Assembly: GCF_033100135.1 (NCBI RefSeq)
Contig: NZ_CP136920.1
Span: forward strand, 3,715,001-3,779,000
DNA length: 64,000 bases
Direction: 5' to 3'
Origin: Rubellicoccus peritrichatus
GTDB taxonomy: Bacteria > Verrucomicrobiota > Verrucomicrobiia > Opitutales > Cerasicoccaceae
Shown piece after piece: positions 1 to 9,856 of the stretch. Below the pieces are notes generated by a model that ran no database searches, had not been told where the DNA came from, and saw nothing but the letters and a program-made list of their open reading frames with translations. The stretch's first letter is position 1, and each line of letters starts with the position of its first letter. The translations under genes were made by a program, and so were the position numbers.

Positions 1-879
1 GGCAACGGCAATGGCTTGCGGGCGGCAGGAAAGAACCAACCGGTCGCTTTCATGAAGTTCCTGTTTTCGCAAATCACCAGGGAGCGCGACACCATCGCGA
101 ATGATTTCGAGGAGTCGAATGCCGCGTGTTTTGCGAAGCGGAGATTCTGCAAAAGTCTGCCCGATCAGGCTTGATCCACCACGAATAAAGGCTTCGGTGA
201 TGTACTCTTTTCGTTCTTCTTCAGACAGAATCGCAGTCAGAGTTTCCCGCACAGGCAGGACTTTTTTCCCGAATACCATGAGGTAAATAGTTCCAAGGGC
301 CATGAGCGGAAGACCAACAGTGGCCAGCTCAAACATCCCGATTGGCGCGTATCCGGATTCAAAAAGAATTCCACTCATGAGCAGATTGGTGCTCGTTCCA
401 GTCAGAGTGCAAATTCCGCCAAAGATCGAGACATAGGAGAGCGGAATCAGGAGTCGCGATGCGGGTGTACCCATTTTGCGGGAAAGACTGATGATTACCG
501 GCATGAAAACGACGACAACGGGTGTATTATTGATGAATGCGGAAATGCCGCCAACTCCAATGGCAAGAACACCAAGAAAAGCCCAATAGGGCAGGGCTGT
601 CAGTTTGCCCAGGCCACGTGCGAGGAGGTCAATGGCACCACAACGTTCCAGCGCAAGACTGATAATGAACATAGCGGCAATCGCCAGTGGTGCTGGATTC
701 GCAAAAACCGAGATGAGTGCTGTGGTTGTAGGAAGGAGTTCTGTTTGAGTCGTTGCACTAACTCCAATCAACAAGGCGAACACCACGACTGCAGTGACAT
801 CGACAGGTACTCGCTCCATGGCAAAGGAAACCAGTGCTGCAATCAGTAGTACGAGTACGAATATGATCTCCCAAGTCAT
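1..879 (-). CDS. SLC13/DASS-family anion permease with TrkA-C domain (partial, 3' end outside window)
   Basis: Integral membrane carrier of the divalent-anion/Na+ symporter (SLC13, ArsB/CitM-like) superfamily; the substrate cannot be told from sequence. The reading frame starts at an ATG at 879 and stays open for 293 codons to the left edge, so the C-terminal half is missing. The start is MTWEIIFVLVLLIAALVSFA, a first membrane helix. The two family hairpin signatures are visible: GISAFINNTPVVVVFMP near residues 112-128 and GGICTLTGTSTNLLMSG near 152-168. After about seven helices, residues about 228-290 (EAFIRGGSSLIGQTFAES onward) read as a TrkA-C/RCK_C regulatory domain, which sits mid-protein in many SLC13 permeases. 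It is co-oriented with glycyl-tRNA synthetase, with 80 bp between them. Confidence 0.85.
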   Translation of the reverse strand, partial: MTWEIIFVLVLLIAALVSFAMERVPVDVTAVVVFALLIGVSATTQTELLPTTTALISVFANPAPLAIAAMFIISLALERCGAIDLLARGLGKLTALPYWAFLGVLAIGVGGISAFINNTPVVVVFMPVIISLSRKMGTPASRLLIPLSYVSIFGGICTLTGTSTNLLMSGILFESGYAPIGMFELATVGLPLMALGTIYLMVFGKKVLPVRETLTAILSEEERKEYITEAFIRGGSSLIGQTFAESPLRKTRGIRLLEIIRDGVALPGDLRKQELHESDRLVLSCRPQAIAVA

Positions 880-959
880 TCTTTAAAACGATCTGACATT
901 AGGGCAAACGAGCGCCGCTGCAAAAGAAATATGAGCTTAAGTTTGTCTGTGGTAATGAC

Positions 960-2507
960 TTAAACGTCAATCTTCTCAGAAAGGAAGGCGATAACCTCGT
1001 CTTCCGAAAGGCGTTTTTGCTCAGTAGTGTCCCGGTCACGTATGGTCACTGTGCCGTCTTTTTCGATGGTGTCGAAGTCGACAGTAATGCAATACGGTGT
1101 GCCTATCTCATCCTGACGGCGATAGCGGCGACCAATTGCTCCGGATACGTCCCAGGCCACACTCCAACGGCGTTGAAGCTTTTCAAAGAGACCTCGAGCA
1201 CGTTCCAGCAACTCAGGCTTGTTCTTAACAAGCGGGAAAACTGCTGCCTTGTAAGGTGCAATACGGGGATGGAACTTGAGCAAGCTGCGCTTCTCGGGCT
1301 TGCCTTTATCGTTCGGGATTTCGTCTTCCGTGTAGGCCGCCGTGAGGACGGCGAGGAAGGTGCGATCTACACCCAGAGCAGGTTCAACAACATGAGGTAT
1401 GTATTTGAATGGTTCTTCGCCTCGGTCCTTGCGATCCTGATCAAAGAATTCCATCGATTTGCCGCTGTGCTCCTGATGCTGAGTCAGATCAAAGCAACCA
1501 CGGCAGGCAATGCCCCACAGTTCCTGAACGCCGTGTGGGAATTTGAACATCAAATCCGTTGTTCCTTTCGAATAGTGGCTGAGTTTGTCCTCGGGATGGA
1601 CATCTTCGCTGATCATGTCGCGGTCAATACCAATCGAAACAAGCCAGTCGGTGCACCAGTCGAGCCAGTAGCGATACCATTTCAGGCGGCTTTCCTCACC
1701 GGGTTCGATGAAGAATTCCATCTCCATTTGTTCGAATTCACGCGAACGGAAAATGAAGTTGCGCGGTGTGATTTCGTTGCGGAAAGCTTTACCTATCTGC
1801 GCGATGCCGAATGGCATTTTAACGCGACCAGTATCAACAATGTTCTTGTAGTTCGCAAAGATACCCTGAGCTGTTTCCGGACGGAGATAAGCGACTGCCG
1901 TGCTGTCCGCCAATGGGCCTACCTTGGTTTCAAACATCAGGTTGAAATCGCGAGGTGCAGTCAGGCTGCCGGGCTTGCCGGTAGCTGGGGATGGAATCTT
2001 CTCGTAAAGATCAGGAGTCGCTTCGGTATAATCGAGAAGCTGCAAAGGAGCCATTTCACCTTGTTTGGCCAGCTTGCGCTTCATACTGTCAGCTTGTTTC
2101 TGTGCTTCGGCTTCCATTTCGCCGTCCTCAAGCACAGAGACATAACCGATGGTTTCATCGCCAACCACAACCGCAGCCCAGAATAACTGATCCGCGCGAT
2201 AACGGAGTTTGCTTTCCTTGCAGTCGACCATCGGGTCAGAGAATCCACCCACGTGTCCACTGGCCTTCCAGATATTTGGGTGCATGATGATGGATGAGTC
2301 GAGGCCGACCACATCATCACGGCGGTGCACCATATCGCGCCACCAGGCATCTTTGATGTTCTTTTTTACTTCAACACCAAGTGGACCATAGTCGAAAAAG
2401 CCGTTATAGCCTCCGTAGATATCGGAAGACTGAAAGACAAACCCACGGCGCTTGCATAGCGTCACGATGGTTTCCATAGCGGGCGTTTCTGTGATTTCTT
2501 TGGCCAT
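960..2507 (-). CDS. glyQS: Glycine--tRNA ligase, single-chain (alpha2) type
   Basis: Class II aminoacyl-tRNA synthetase that charges tRNA-Gly; cytoplasmic homodimer of the archaeal/eukaryal/Firmicute-like type, not the alpha2beta2 GlyQ+GlyS type. Motif 1 region ([20 protein letters not shown]), the family-typical motif 2 ([19 protein letters not shown]), motif 3 ([14 protein letters not shown]) and a C-terminal anticodon-binding domain (from about '[18 protein letters not shown]') are all present. I chose the ATG at 2507 ([20 protein letters not shown], 515 aa) because the reading frame upstream (to 2621) encodes no conserved sequence and the family starts just before '[15 protein letters not shown]'. 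The divergent ABC transporter begins at 2659, so a shared promoter region of about 150 bp separates the two genes. Confidence 0.96.
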   Translation of the reverse strand: MAKEITETPAMETIVTLCKRRGFVFQSSDIYGGYNGFFDYGPLGVEVKKNIKDAWWRDMVHRRDDVVGLDSSIIMHPNIWKASGHVGGFSDPMVDCKESKLRYRADQLFWAAVVVGDETIGYVSVLEDGEMEAEAQKQADSMKRKLAKQGEMAPLQLLDYTEATPDLYEKIPSPATGKPGSLTAPRDFNLMFETKVGPLADSTAVAYLRPETAQGIFANYKNIVDTGRVKMPFGIAQIGKAFRNEITPRNFIFRSREFEQMEMEFFIEPGEESRLKWYRYWLDWCTDWLVSIGIDRDMISEDVHPEDKLSHYSKGTTDLMFKFPHGVQELWGIACRGCFDLTQHQEHSGKSMEFFDQDRKDRGEEPFKYIPHVVEPALGVDRTFLAVLTAAYTEDEIPNDKGKPEKRSLLKFHPRIAPYKAAVFPLVKNKPELLERARGLFEKLQRRWSVAWDVSGAIGRRYRRQDEIGTPYCITVDFDTIEKDGTVTIRDRDTTEQKRLSEDEVIAFLSEKIDV

Positions 2508-2658
2508 AAAGCCGCGTAAGGAATGAATTTCAGGGACGAAGGTCAAGCAGCAAGAGAAAAAGCAATAGTTGTTGGACAAATGAGGTTCAGATATATAAGC
2601 GTTTATATTTGCTGTCTCCAACTATATTTTTACCAACAATAAGTCAGAATAAATATAC

Positions 2659-4383
2659 ATGTTCAAATCGCGTTCGTTACTTGGTTTCTTTTATGAGCAT
2701 ACCCCGGGATTGAAGGGGTTCCTGTTTTGGCGCAGTTTGAGTCTACTGCTGATCACCCCATATCCTGTGATCACCATGTGGATTGTCGATGATGCGCTTC
2801 CTAAAGGTGATATCATTGGGGTGATCTATTACACCTGCATCGGCTTTCTCCTAACGATGGTGCATATGTACACGATGAGGCGGGCGGTTCACGAATGGTC
2901 TCAGCAAACTCAGAAGATCTTTGCTTCGATGCGGGCAAGGATCTTCGAAAAACTCCAATTTGTTCATTTTGGTTTCCTGGATTCTACACAATTGGGACGT
3001 ATGATCTCAAAGTACTCCAACGATACGACCAATATTGAGTTAACCACTGATGTTGTATATTCTAATTTCATATCCGATGTCTTCAGAGCACTGCTCATGC
3101 TGGCTGTTCTAACCTGGCTGGATCCATGGCTGTTTGTTTTTGTGATCGTAATGGTTCCAATATTCGCCTGGATAAGGTTCTATTTTTTCGATCAATTCAG
3201 ACAGGTAAACCGCGAAGTGCGACTGGCACGGGAGAAACTGACCGGTCATGCGAGTGAATTGATCTCGGCAATAAAGCTTATTCGAGGATTTGGTCAGGAA
3301 GAACAAGCGCGCATGAACATCGCTGAAAAAAGTGAGCACTATGCGTCGTCCCGAAGAGCACAGGTGAAGCTTGATCAAACGATGGGCTATGTGATTTTCA
3401 GCCTCTATTCAATCGTGAGTCTGAGTGCAGTTGCGTTTGGAGCATTCCTTGTGATGGAGGGCCTTGTTACTCTCGGAACGCTTCTGGCACTGGCTGGCGC
3501 CTTGCCAACAATCATGAGTCCAATACTCTTTTTTACAACTGCTAGCATTCAATATTTCCAGGGAAATGAAAGTTATCATAGCATCAAGGAATTGATTGAC
3601 TGTACTTATGTCGAAGATTGGAAAGGGGAAAAACTGCTGGAGGATTTCCGTGGGGAAATCCAGTTCAGCAATGTTAGTTTCCGCTACACAAAGGAATCGG
3701 ATTTTGTCCTTGATAAAATTAACCTTCAGATACGTCCCGGAGAGAATATTGCTTTGGTTGGGCCAAGTGGGTCAGGTAAGAGTTCCTTCATCAATCTTCT
3801 GCTCGGTTTGTATGCACCTGAAGAAGGTGAAATTCGTATCGATGGAGTGGCTCAGGAAGAGCTTGCCATGCGCGATTTTCGCAGACAATGCGCTCTTGTT
3901 ATGCAGGATAACATACTGTTATCCGGGACCGTTCTGGAAAACCTGCGTTTTGGGAAGCCGGATGCATCTGAAGCTGAAGTAATCCATGCGGTCAAAGAAG
4001 CCAATGCATGGGAGTTTATTGAAAAAATGCCATTAGGTATAGAAACTGAAATAGGCGAGCGAGGTGTTACTCTGTCGGGTGGACAACGACAGCGCCTGGC
4101 AATTGCACGAGCAATCTTGTGTGATCCTAAGATTTTGATTCTGGATGAAGCGACCAGTGCATTGGACTATGAGAGTGAGGCCCTGGTTCAAGAAGCGCTT
4201 GACCGAGTTATGAAGGGCCGAACAAGCATTACAATTGCCCATCGATTAAGTACCGTAACCGATGTGGATCGTGTTATTGTGCTGCGTGAAGGACGTGTCT
4301 ATGAACAGGGAAGCTTTAAAGAATTAGCCGATTGCGAATGCAGTTATTTCTTTGAGCTGCTTTCAGCGCAACGGATTGCTTAA
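2659..4383 (+). CDS. ABC exporter half-transporter (fused transmembrane and ATPase domains)
   Basis: Type IV (ABCB-like) exporter subunit of 574 aa, expected to work as a homodimer in the inner membrane; such proteins flip lipids or export drugs or peptides, and the substrate is not evident. Residues about 20-310 hold six membrane helices of the exporter domain. The ATPase follows: Walker A GPSGSGKSS near 369, Q-loop (VMQDNILLSGT), signature LSGGQRQRLAIARA, Walker B ILILDEATSALD, and H-loop in 'ITIAHRLST'. No accessory membrane fusion or outer membrane gene is adjacent. It is divergent from glyQS. A possible stem (GAGCGAGG near 4385 with CCTCGC near 4411) follows the stop, but no T-run is present. 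Confidence 0.93.
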   Translation: MFKSRSLLGFFYEHTPGLKGFLFWRSLSLLLITPYPVITMWIVDDALPKGDIIGVIYYTCIGFLLTMVHMYTMRRAVHEWSQQTQKIFASMRARIFEKLQFVHFGFLDSTQLGRMISKYSNDTTNIELTTDVVYSNFISDVFRALLMLAVLTWLDPWLFVFVIVMVPIFAWIRFYFFDQFRQVNREVRLAREKLTGHASELISAIKLIRGFGQEEQARMNIAEKSEHYASSRRAQVKLDQTMGYVIFSLYSIVSLSAVAFGAFLVMEGLVTLGTLLALAGALPTIMSPILFFTTASIQYFQGNESYHSIKELIDCTYVEDWKGEKLLEDFRGEIQFSNVSFRYTKESDFVLDKINLQIRPGENIALVGPSGSGKSSFINLLLGLYAPEEGEIRIDGVAQEELAMRDFRRQCALVMQDNILLSGTVLENLRFGKPDASEAEVIHAVKEANAWEFIEKMPLGIETEIGERGVTLSGGQRQRLAIARAILCDPKILILDEATSALDYESEALVQEALDRVMKGRTSITIAHRLSTVTDVDRVIVLREGRVYEQGSFKELADCECSYFFELLSAQRIA

Positions 4384-4474
4384 GGGAGCGAGGCATATTG
4401 CTATGCAAACCTCGCTTTAGCTCCTCCGTTAAACTGGTTCGATAAGGTGCGGTATGTCATTTCCCAAACCATGG

Positions 4475-4497
4475 GTGTAAGTTTGGGGAAGTTACAC
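4475..4497. promoter_or_regulatory. Inverted repeat upstream of the secreted glycoside hydrolase gene (possible operator)
   Basis: GTGTAA at 4475-4480 and TTACAC at 4492-4497 form a perfect 6-bp inverted repeat with 11 bp between, about 40 bp before the start of the 1219-aa protein. It could be an operator half-site pair. No regulator gene is adjacent and a 6-bp pair can occur by chance. Confidence 0.25.
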
Positions 4498-4537
4498 AGT
4501 ACCCCTGCTACATAACCTACGTTCCTAAATACACCCT

Positions 4538-7500
4538 ATGAGAAAATTATCTTTGTGCGCCTGCGGGTTCATTGCATTCATTATCAGTGCTCTATCGTCG
4601 AGCGCTTACACTGATTATTCCGGAACCATGGATGACTTCATGGGTATTAATATTCACAGTGTTTATTGGACACAACACTACCGTGAAGGCAACGAAGACA
4701 TCGATCTTAGTCTTGGCTTTAAATGGGTTAGAAACTATCTGCGCTGGGATGTACAGGAACCTCAACCTGATGTCTATCGCTTCAATGATGACGACTTTTA
4801 TGGGAAGGCGCGTTGGCTGGACGAATACTATCGGTTGTTAAATGAAGACGGCTTTAACATTGTCGTCACGCCTATCGAAGTGCCGGATCATACGGATTCA
4901 TTTTATACGGATATGACCCCTTGGTTCACAGGGAGCAAGTATTTGCCTGCAGAAGGTGGCCCAGGAGATGAACCGAATCATTATCGCGAACGAGCAGAAT
5001 TTCTTGCTCAACTTTCGGCGCGTTACGGCCCTACCGGAGGGCTTTCTGAAACACGTCTGGAAACAAGCGACAATGTTCAGGGACTGGATTACGTTCGCTA
5101 CATCGAAGGTGCCAACGAACCGAATCAAAAATGGCGTGATGAGATCTGGCCCGATGCTTATTACGGTCAATGGATGAATGCCGCACATGATGGCCGTGGT
5201 GTTATCCGAGATGGAGGCCTTCCGATCGCCGGGATCAAACAAGGTGATCCCAATGTGACACATGTGATGTGCGGGCTGGTTGAAAATGGGGTAGACCTCG
5301 GTTTTCTTGACCAGACTTTACTTTCTGCGGGACGTCAGGCTTACGATATTATCAACGTCCATTCTTATTTTCGAAACAGTCATTTGAATCCCACAGTGGA
5401 ACATGGTGTTTCACCCGAGTATTACATTCTTGAGAGTGGATTGGATGAGCTCCAGAAAACTATCCGATGGCGCGATGAAAATACGCCGGGCACTCCTGTT
5501 TGGCTTACTGAATTTGGCTGGGATACGCATCTAGCTTACAATGGAACTCATTCTAGAACGTATGCTCCCGAGCCTTCCCAGGGGAACTATATTCTGCGTG
5601 CTTTTCCATTACTGAAGAAAATCGGAATGGATAAAGCATTTCTTTATTTCGATTTCGATCCGGCGGCTGGGAGCCCTAAAATGCATAGTAGCTCTGGCAT
5701 CATTACTCGGATTAACAACGTGACGCCTCTCCGACGTAAGCCTTCCTATTATTACATGACTGCGATGTCGGCCATGGTTGGCGAATATACCTATGAAGGC
5801 GCTCATATTTTTGGAGAAGGAACGCCCGAAGTATACGCTTATCTTTTTTCAAAAAGCCTGACTGATCAAGTTATCATGATATGGTGTCGCGAACGTGATT
5901 CCTTCATCGATAACGGAACCACTTTGAATAACTATGTTTTCTCAGCACCTTATATGATAGAGTGCGAACAAGTCGTCCCAACGGTTGATGTTATCGGTGG
6001 CGTCTCAACGAATTTGTCGGTTGCGCAATCAGGTCAAAATGATGCATCTGTTACGATTGCCCAATTGAGTGAAACCCCGATTTTCTTAAAGATTACAACA
6101 AGTCAGGCTGCAGCCTTAAACTTGTCTCCTGTTGCTGATGCTGGCGACAATCTGGAAGCTATACTGCCTGATGGAGAAAACACAATTGATCAAATTATAA
6201 TTAATGGATCAGGCAGTGACGTAGACGGAACAATCGTTGGCTACCAATGGACGCAGTTATCTGGTCCATCGGCGAATATGCAACAGGCCAATACGGCAAA
6301 TCTTACATTGTCAAATCTTACAGCTGGCAATGACTATGAGTTTGCCTTGGCGGTTACAGATGATGACGGTGCAATAAGCCGCGATCGTGTTAGTCTGATC
6401 GTTGCTGATCGTCAGCCTTTTGGTGGTAACCGTCGTTCGATACCTGGTGTGATTGAAGCAGAGGATTACGATACAGGCGGCTCAGGCGTTGCCTACTATG
6501 ATTCCACTGGGGGCTCCAAAGGATGGTATAACCGTGACGACGATGTGGATATTATGAAGATTGGTAATGCCCCGGGGACGGAATTCTATATTGAAAATCC
6601 TACCCCAGGTGAGTGGATCAAATATTCAGTGACGGTTACACAATCAGGCTTGTATACTTTGGACGCCAAAATTGGAAAGTTTAATGCAAATGAGCGTCGT
6701 GTGTACTTCGAAATAGATGGTGTTGCTTTGGGCGGTATCTTTCGTCCCTTACAAACACCCACTTGGACAACTTTCTACTCCAACACCGGTGAAGGGCCAT
6801 TCTATCTGGAAGCAGGAGATCATACTTTGACAGTTCATTTCGAAACTGCTGGCATCGCGTTGGATAAGTTTGAATTTATCGTTTATGATCCGCCACTGGT
6901 TGATTCCGGAAATTACTTCCGTTTTAACAACCCTAATCCTAACTGGCAGTCAGTCAGAGTGTTTTATGACACAAAATGGAATGACGATATTGATGTGCTT
7001 GCAGGTGGAAACACACACCTTGAATTTTACATCACGAATTTGGATATGACGCTGGTTCCCGACTGGTCGAAAGTAAAGGTCGGAATATCGGATATCAACT
7101 CTATCTACAGTGACATCTGCATCGCAGACTACGTGTCAGGTGTCGGTTCAAACTGGACCCTCGTAAGCGTTCCTTTGTCTGATCTCACGGCTGGTAATAT
7201 TATCGATCTCAATCATGTCATGATGATGAATGTCCGATCAACCAGCGCTGGAGCCTTTGATATTGGCATTGATGAAATTGTCTTCACGGGTGGAACCATG
7301 CCTTTTGTATGGCTGGGAGATGATCATGAGACAAATCCGACCTCCAACAGTTCGATCGTCATGACGGTTGAGCCAGTTGGTGGAATTGGCATTGATGCTG
7401 TCTATGATGAAGCGCCATTTGTCGATGCTGGTCCTGACGATTTTATTCGTCCAACTCTGACCAGTTATACTTTTCCAGGTGCTGCCGAGGACATTGAAGG

Positions 7501-8197
7501 AAGTATCACGAATTATGAATGGGTGCAACTGAGTGGTCCGGTGCTTGCTGCTCCGATGTCAGGTCAATACGCCGCTGAAATGACGGCAACATTCAATACA
7601 TTCGGTACTTACGAGTTTCGACTTTACGCATGGGATGAAGCAGGCCAGCGCGGTGAGGATGATGTCACACTGGTTTACGAAGATACGGGTGGCTATATCT
7701 CAATGGAGCATACTGCGTTGAACAATCAGGCAGTGACCATGCGTTACAATCCCGACGAAGATCCGGTCAATGTCCTTGGAGACCTTAGCCAGCCAAACGA
7801 CACCTTGGAGGTTCACTTCAAGCGCTTTGATTTAAATTCGACTATCGACTGGTCAAAGTTTTATGTGCTTATGAGAAGTTCAGCTTCAGCAATGATTTCT
7901 GCAAATGTTGGTGCCTATCTTAATGGCGCCAGTATCGATGATGAATGGGTTAAGGTTTCGATACCATTGTCAGAGTTTGGTGGAGTGGATCATACTCAAC
8001 TGACTCGCATGCGATTCCAGTCCTCAAAAGCCGGACCTTTCCTTGCGCTTGGAATTGATGAAATCCAGTTTACAGGAGGCAGCAAGCCAGTCGTTTTTTA
8101 TGGAGATGATCACACGGATAATAACTTCGCACCTTTTCAGTCAGATATGACTGCCACCTTTGAATTGACTAATGGTGCTGTCGATACGGCTCCATAG
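4538..8197 (+). CDS. Secreted multimodular glycoside hydrolase (clan GH-A-like) with PKD, CBM6 and duplicated C-terminal modules
   Basis: Probable polysaccharide-degrading enzyme of 1219 aa. Order: signal peptide (about 1-24, ending SALSSSAYT); TIM-barrel catalytic domain (about 28-480) with a likely acid/base Glu194 in EGANEPNQ and a likely nucleophile Glu325 in WLTEFGWDTH, as in clan GH-A (GH39/GH5-like); PKD-like domain (about 533-627); CBM6-like module beginning VIEAEDYDTGGSG (about 637-785); an unnamed beta-type module (about 789-945); a second PKD-like domain (about 960-1050); and a second copy of the unnamed module (about 1051-1215). The two copies share W..VSIPLS, GIDEI.FTGG and GDDH..N patterns. 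No PEP-CTERM or type IX sorting tail is seen. Substrate is unknown. It stands alone, with a REP-like element downstream. Confidence 0.82.
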   Translation: MRKLSLCACGFIAFIISALSSSAYTDYSGTMDDFMGINIHSVYWTQHYREGNEDIDLSLGFKWVRNYLRWDVQEPQPDVYRFNDDDFYGKARWLDEYYRLLNEDGFNIVVTPIEVPDHTDSFYTDMTPWFTGSKYLPAEGGPGDEPNHYRERAEFLAQLSARYGPTGGLSETRLETSDNVQGLDYVRYIEGANEPNQKWRDEIWPDAYYGQWMNAAHDGRGVIRDGGLPIAGIKQGDPNVTHVMCGLVENGVDLGFLDQTLLSAGRQAYDIINVHSYFRNSHLNPTVEHGVSPEYYILESGLDELQKTIRWRDENTPGTPVWLTEFGWDTHLAYNGTHSRTYAPEPSQGNYILRAFPLLKKIGMDKAFLYFDFDPAAGSPKMHSSSGIITRINNVTPLRRKPSYYYMTAMSAMVGEYTYEGAHIFGEGTPEVYAYLFSKSLTDQVIMIWCRERDSFIDNGTTLNNYVFSAPYMIECEQVVPTVDVIGGVSTNLSVAQSGQNDASVTIAQLSETPIFLKITTSQAAALNLSPVADAGDNLEAILPDGENTIDQIIINGSGSDVDGTIVGYQWTQLSGPSANMQQANTANLTLSNLTAGNDYEFALAVTDDDGAISRDRVSLIVADRQPFGGNRRSIPGVIEAEDYDTGGSGVAYYDSTGGSKGWYNRDDDVDIMKIGNAPGTEFYIENPTPGEWIKYSVTVTQSGLYTLDAKIGKFNANERRVYFEIDGVALGGIFRPLQTPTWTTFYSNTGEGPFYLEAGDHTLTVHFETAGIALDKFEFIVYDPPLVDSGNYFRFNNPNPNWQSVRVFYDTKWNDDIDVLAGGNTHLEFYITNLDMTLVPDWSKVKVGISDINSIYSDICIADYVSGVGSNWTLVSVPLSDLTAGNIIDLNHVMMMNVRSTSAGAFDIGIDEIVFTGGTMPFVWLGDDHETNPTSNSSIVMTVEPVGGIGIDAVYDEAPFVDAGPDDFIRPTLTSYTFPGAAEDIEGSITNYEWVQLSGPVLAAPMSGQYAAEMTATFNTFGTYEFRLYAWDEAGQRGEDDVTLVYEDTGGYISMEHTALNNQAVTMRYNPDEDPVNVLGDLSQPNDTLEVHFKRFDLNSTIDWSKFYVLMRSSASAMISANVGAYLNGASIDDEWVKVSIPLSEFGGVDHTQLTRMRFQSSKAGPFLALGIDEIQFTGGSKPVVFYGDDHTDNNFAPFQSDMTATFELTNGAVDTAP

Positions 8198-8215
8198 TCA
8201 GTTTAAAGTCTTTTG

Positions 8216-8320
8216 GTAGGGCGCAGTCTCCAGACAAGCCATTCAGTAGCTGCGCTCGTGAGAGCGTGAACCCAAGAATCCACCATCTTACGACGGCGGC
8301 TACTGGAGACTACGTCCTAC
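8216..8320. repeat. REP/BIME-like or MITE-like imperfect palindrome (105 bp)
   Basis: Outer arms GTAGGGCGCAGTCTCCAG (8216-8233) and CTGGAGACTACGTCCTAC (8303-8320) are inverted copies matching at 16 of 18 positions. Inside are two further inverted GTAGC-starting units, one reading from 8246 on the + strand (with the hairpin CGCTC-GTGA-GAGCG) and one from about 8304 on the - strand. GTAG followed by a hairpin is the usual design of REP sequences mobilised by RAYT (TnpA-REP) transposases. It lies in the 180-bp gap after the glycoside hydrolase gene; no transposase is in the window. Confidence 0.65.
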
Positions 8321-8376
8321 TTCAAGTTGGGAGAAATGTTTTTACATTTCGCTTTTGAGGTCCTAGTTCTCGTCTC

Positions 8377-8769
8377 ATGGCAATACCAACCATCGTTATT
8401 GGATTACTTCTCATAATTGTAGGCTTGATCGGCTACTTCTTAGGAACTCCACCTGAAGGAGCAGATGCGGTCAGTGTCACTGCACTCATTCCAGCTTTTT
8501 TTGGTGCTGTGCTTTTCGTTCTTGGACTCGTTGCTGCTCAAATCAAAGGCAAGGCTGTGATGCACGTTATGCATGTGGCTGTTCTAATTGGATTGCTGGG
8601 GCTTGTTGGATCGGCTATGCGAATTCCCAAGAGTATTGCAGCGGTTCAGGAGGGAGGAGAAGCCTTGGCGCTTTATGCGCAATCTGCAATGGCAGTTCTT
8701 TGTTTTATCTACGTTGCTCTATGCATTCGGTCTTTCGTAAATGCTCGAATAAAAAAGCAGGCGGAATAG
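8377..8769 (+). CDS. Small four-helix membrane protein of unknown function
   Basis: A 130-aa protein made almost wholly of four hydrophobic helices (about residues 3-23, 35-57, 65-82 and 100-120) and ending in a basic tail (RIKKQAE). The first helix reads MAIPTIVIGLLLIIVGLIGY. No catalytic motif is seen. I recognise the general type (short conserved membrane protein seen in Verrucomicrobia and Planctomycetes) but no named family or function. It precedes the radical SAM gene by about 70 bp in the same direction and might share its transcript. Confidence 0.75.
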   Translation: MAIPTIVIGLLLIIVGLIGYFLGTPPEGADAVSVTALIPAFFGAVLFVLGLVAAQIKGKAVMHVMHVAVLIGLLGLVGSAMRIPKSIAAVQEGGEALALYAQSAMAVLCFIYVALCIRSFVNARIKKQAE

Positions 8770-8842
8770 GCAAGGGGCTGTTGTTCCGATAATAACACCG
8801 GAGCATGAGTCAGCCATTGTGGTATTCCAGACCCATGCATTG

Positions 8843-9856
8843 ATGAAGTTCGCTCCGCATTTTTCGCGCATCTATGTTGAAAAAGATGCCTTGAAGTATC
8901 CTTTTGCGCAGCAGGTGCTGGATCGTTTTTCGAAGGCTAATCTGGTCTACATCGATGATTATCGGAACGTATTTAATCGATCAGGGCAGGATTTTCGTCT
9001 CCAGAAAGCATCAAAAAGTCTGATTTTAGCCAAAAAGAAGGACAATCTTCTTTATGACGGCAATGCAATGGTCCAGGACTTTGGTTATCGGAATTTTGCT
9101 TACAATACGCCCGTCTTGAACTGCATCTATGACTGTGCTTACTGCTATCTGCAGGGCATGTTTTCTTCGGCGAATCTCGTCGCTTTTGTGAATACGGAAG
9201 ATTTCTTTGATGCAACGAAACTTGCCATCGCTGAACGGCCCGATAAATCAGCTCCACTGCACCTGGCCCTTTCCTATGATACTGACTTGCTCGCGTCTGA
9301 AACTATTTTGCCCTTTTGTTGCGAGTGGATTGAATTTTGCAGAAACAATCCGGATCTGGTCATCGAAATAAGGACTAAAAGTGCTAATCTCGCGCCGCTT
9401 GCTGATATCCGCCCACTTGACCGTTGTATTTTGGCTTGGACAATGACCCCGCCAGAGCTGGCAGAACGTTACGAAACCGATGCACCCAAGCCGGAAAAAC
9501 GGCTTATTGCTGCCACGAAGGCAATAGATGCAGGTTGGCCCGTACGTCTTTGTTTCGATCCGGTCTTGCCCTGTGGGGATTGGGATGCCATTTACTCAAG
9601 TTTCTATGAGGAAGTCTTCTCCCGGCTCTCTGGACAACAAGTCCTTGATGCGAGTCTCGGAGTCTTTCGGATCAACCATCAATTTTATACTCGTCTGAAA
9701 AAAAACCGACCCAATACCGATCTCGTGTATCGTAACTGGACCCGCGAAGGAGATTCGCTTTCCCTGCCCAGCACTGAGCGCGAGAAAATGCTTGAACGTC
9801 TGACGGCCTTACTCCGTCGTTATCTTCCCCAGGAAAAGATTGCCGTATGGATGTAG
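8843..9856 (+). CDS. SPL-family radical SAM protein (spore photoproduct lyase-like)
   Basis: Radical S-adenosylmethionine enzyme of the spore photoproduct lyase (SplB-like) family, whose founding member repairs thymine-dimer lesions in DNA; the substrate of this non-sporulating relative is unknown. The 4Fe-4S cluster motif is CX3CX2C in NCIYDCAYCYLQ (Cys94, Cys98, Cys101), the spacing normal for radical SAM proteins. The N-terminus (RIYVEKDALKYPFAQQVLDR) matches the SPL family start. I prefer the ATG at 8843 (337 aa); a GTG at 8819 would add eight residues. The stop overlaps the start of the next gene by 10 bp, so the two are translationally coupled. Confidence 0.87.
   Translation: MKFAPHFSRIYVEKDALKYPFAQQVLDRFSKANLVYIDDYRNVFNRSGQDFRLQKASKSLILAKKKDNLLYDGNAMVQDFGYRNFAYNTPVLNCIYDCAYCYLQGMFSSANLVAFVNTEDFFDATKLAIAERPDKSAPLHLALSYDTDLLASETILPFCCEWIEFCRNNPDLVIEIRTKSANLAPLADIRPLDRCILAWTMTPPELAERYETDAPKPEKRLIAATKAIDAGWPVRLCFDPVLPCGDWDAIYSSFYEEVFSRLSGQQVLDASLGVFRINHQFYTRLKKNRPNTDLVYRNWTREGDSLSLPSTEREKMLERLTALLRRYLPQEKIAVWM

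Noticed and set aside
1017-2186. 389-aa open frame on the + strand opposite glyQS
   Set aside because: It is the antisense shadow of glycyl-tRNA synthetase, which has all class II motifs; the antisense protein has no recognisable domain.
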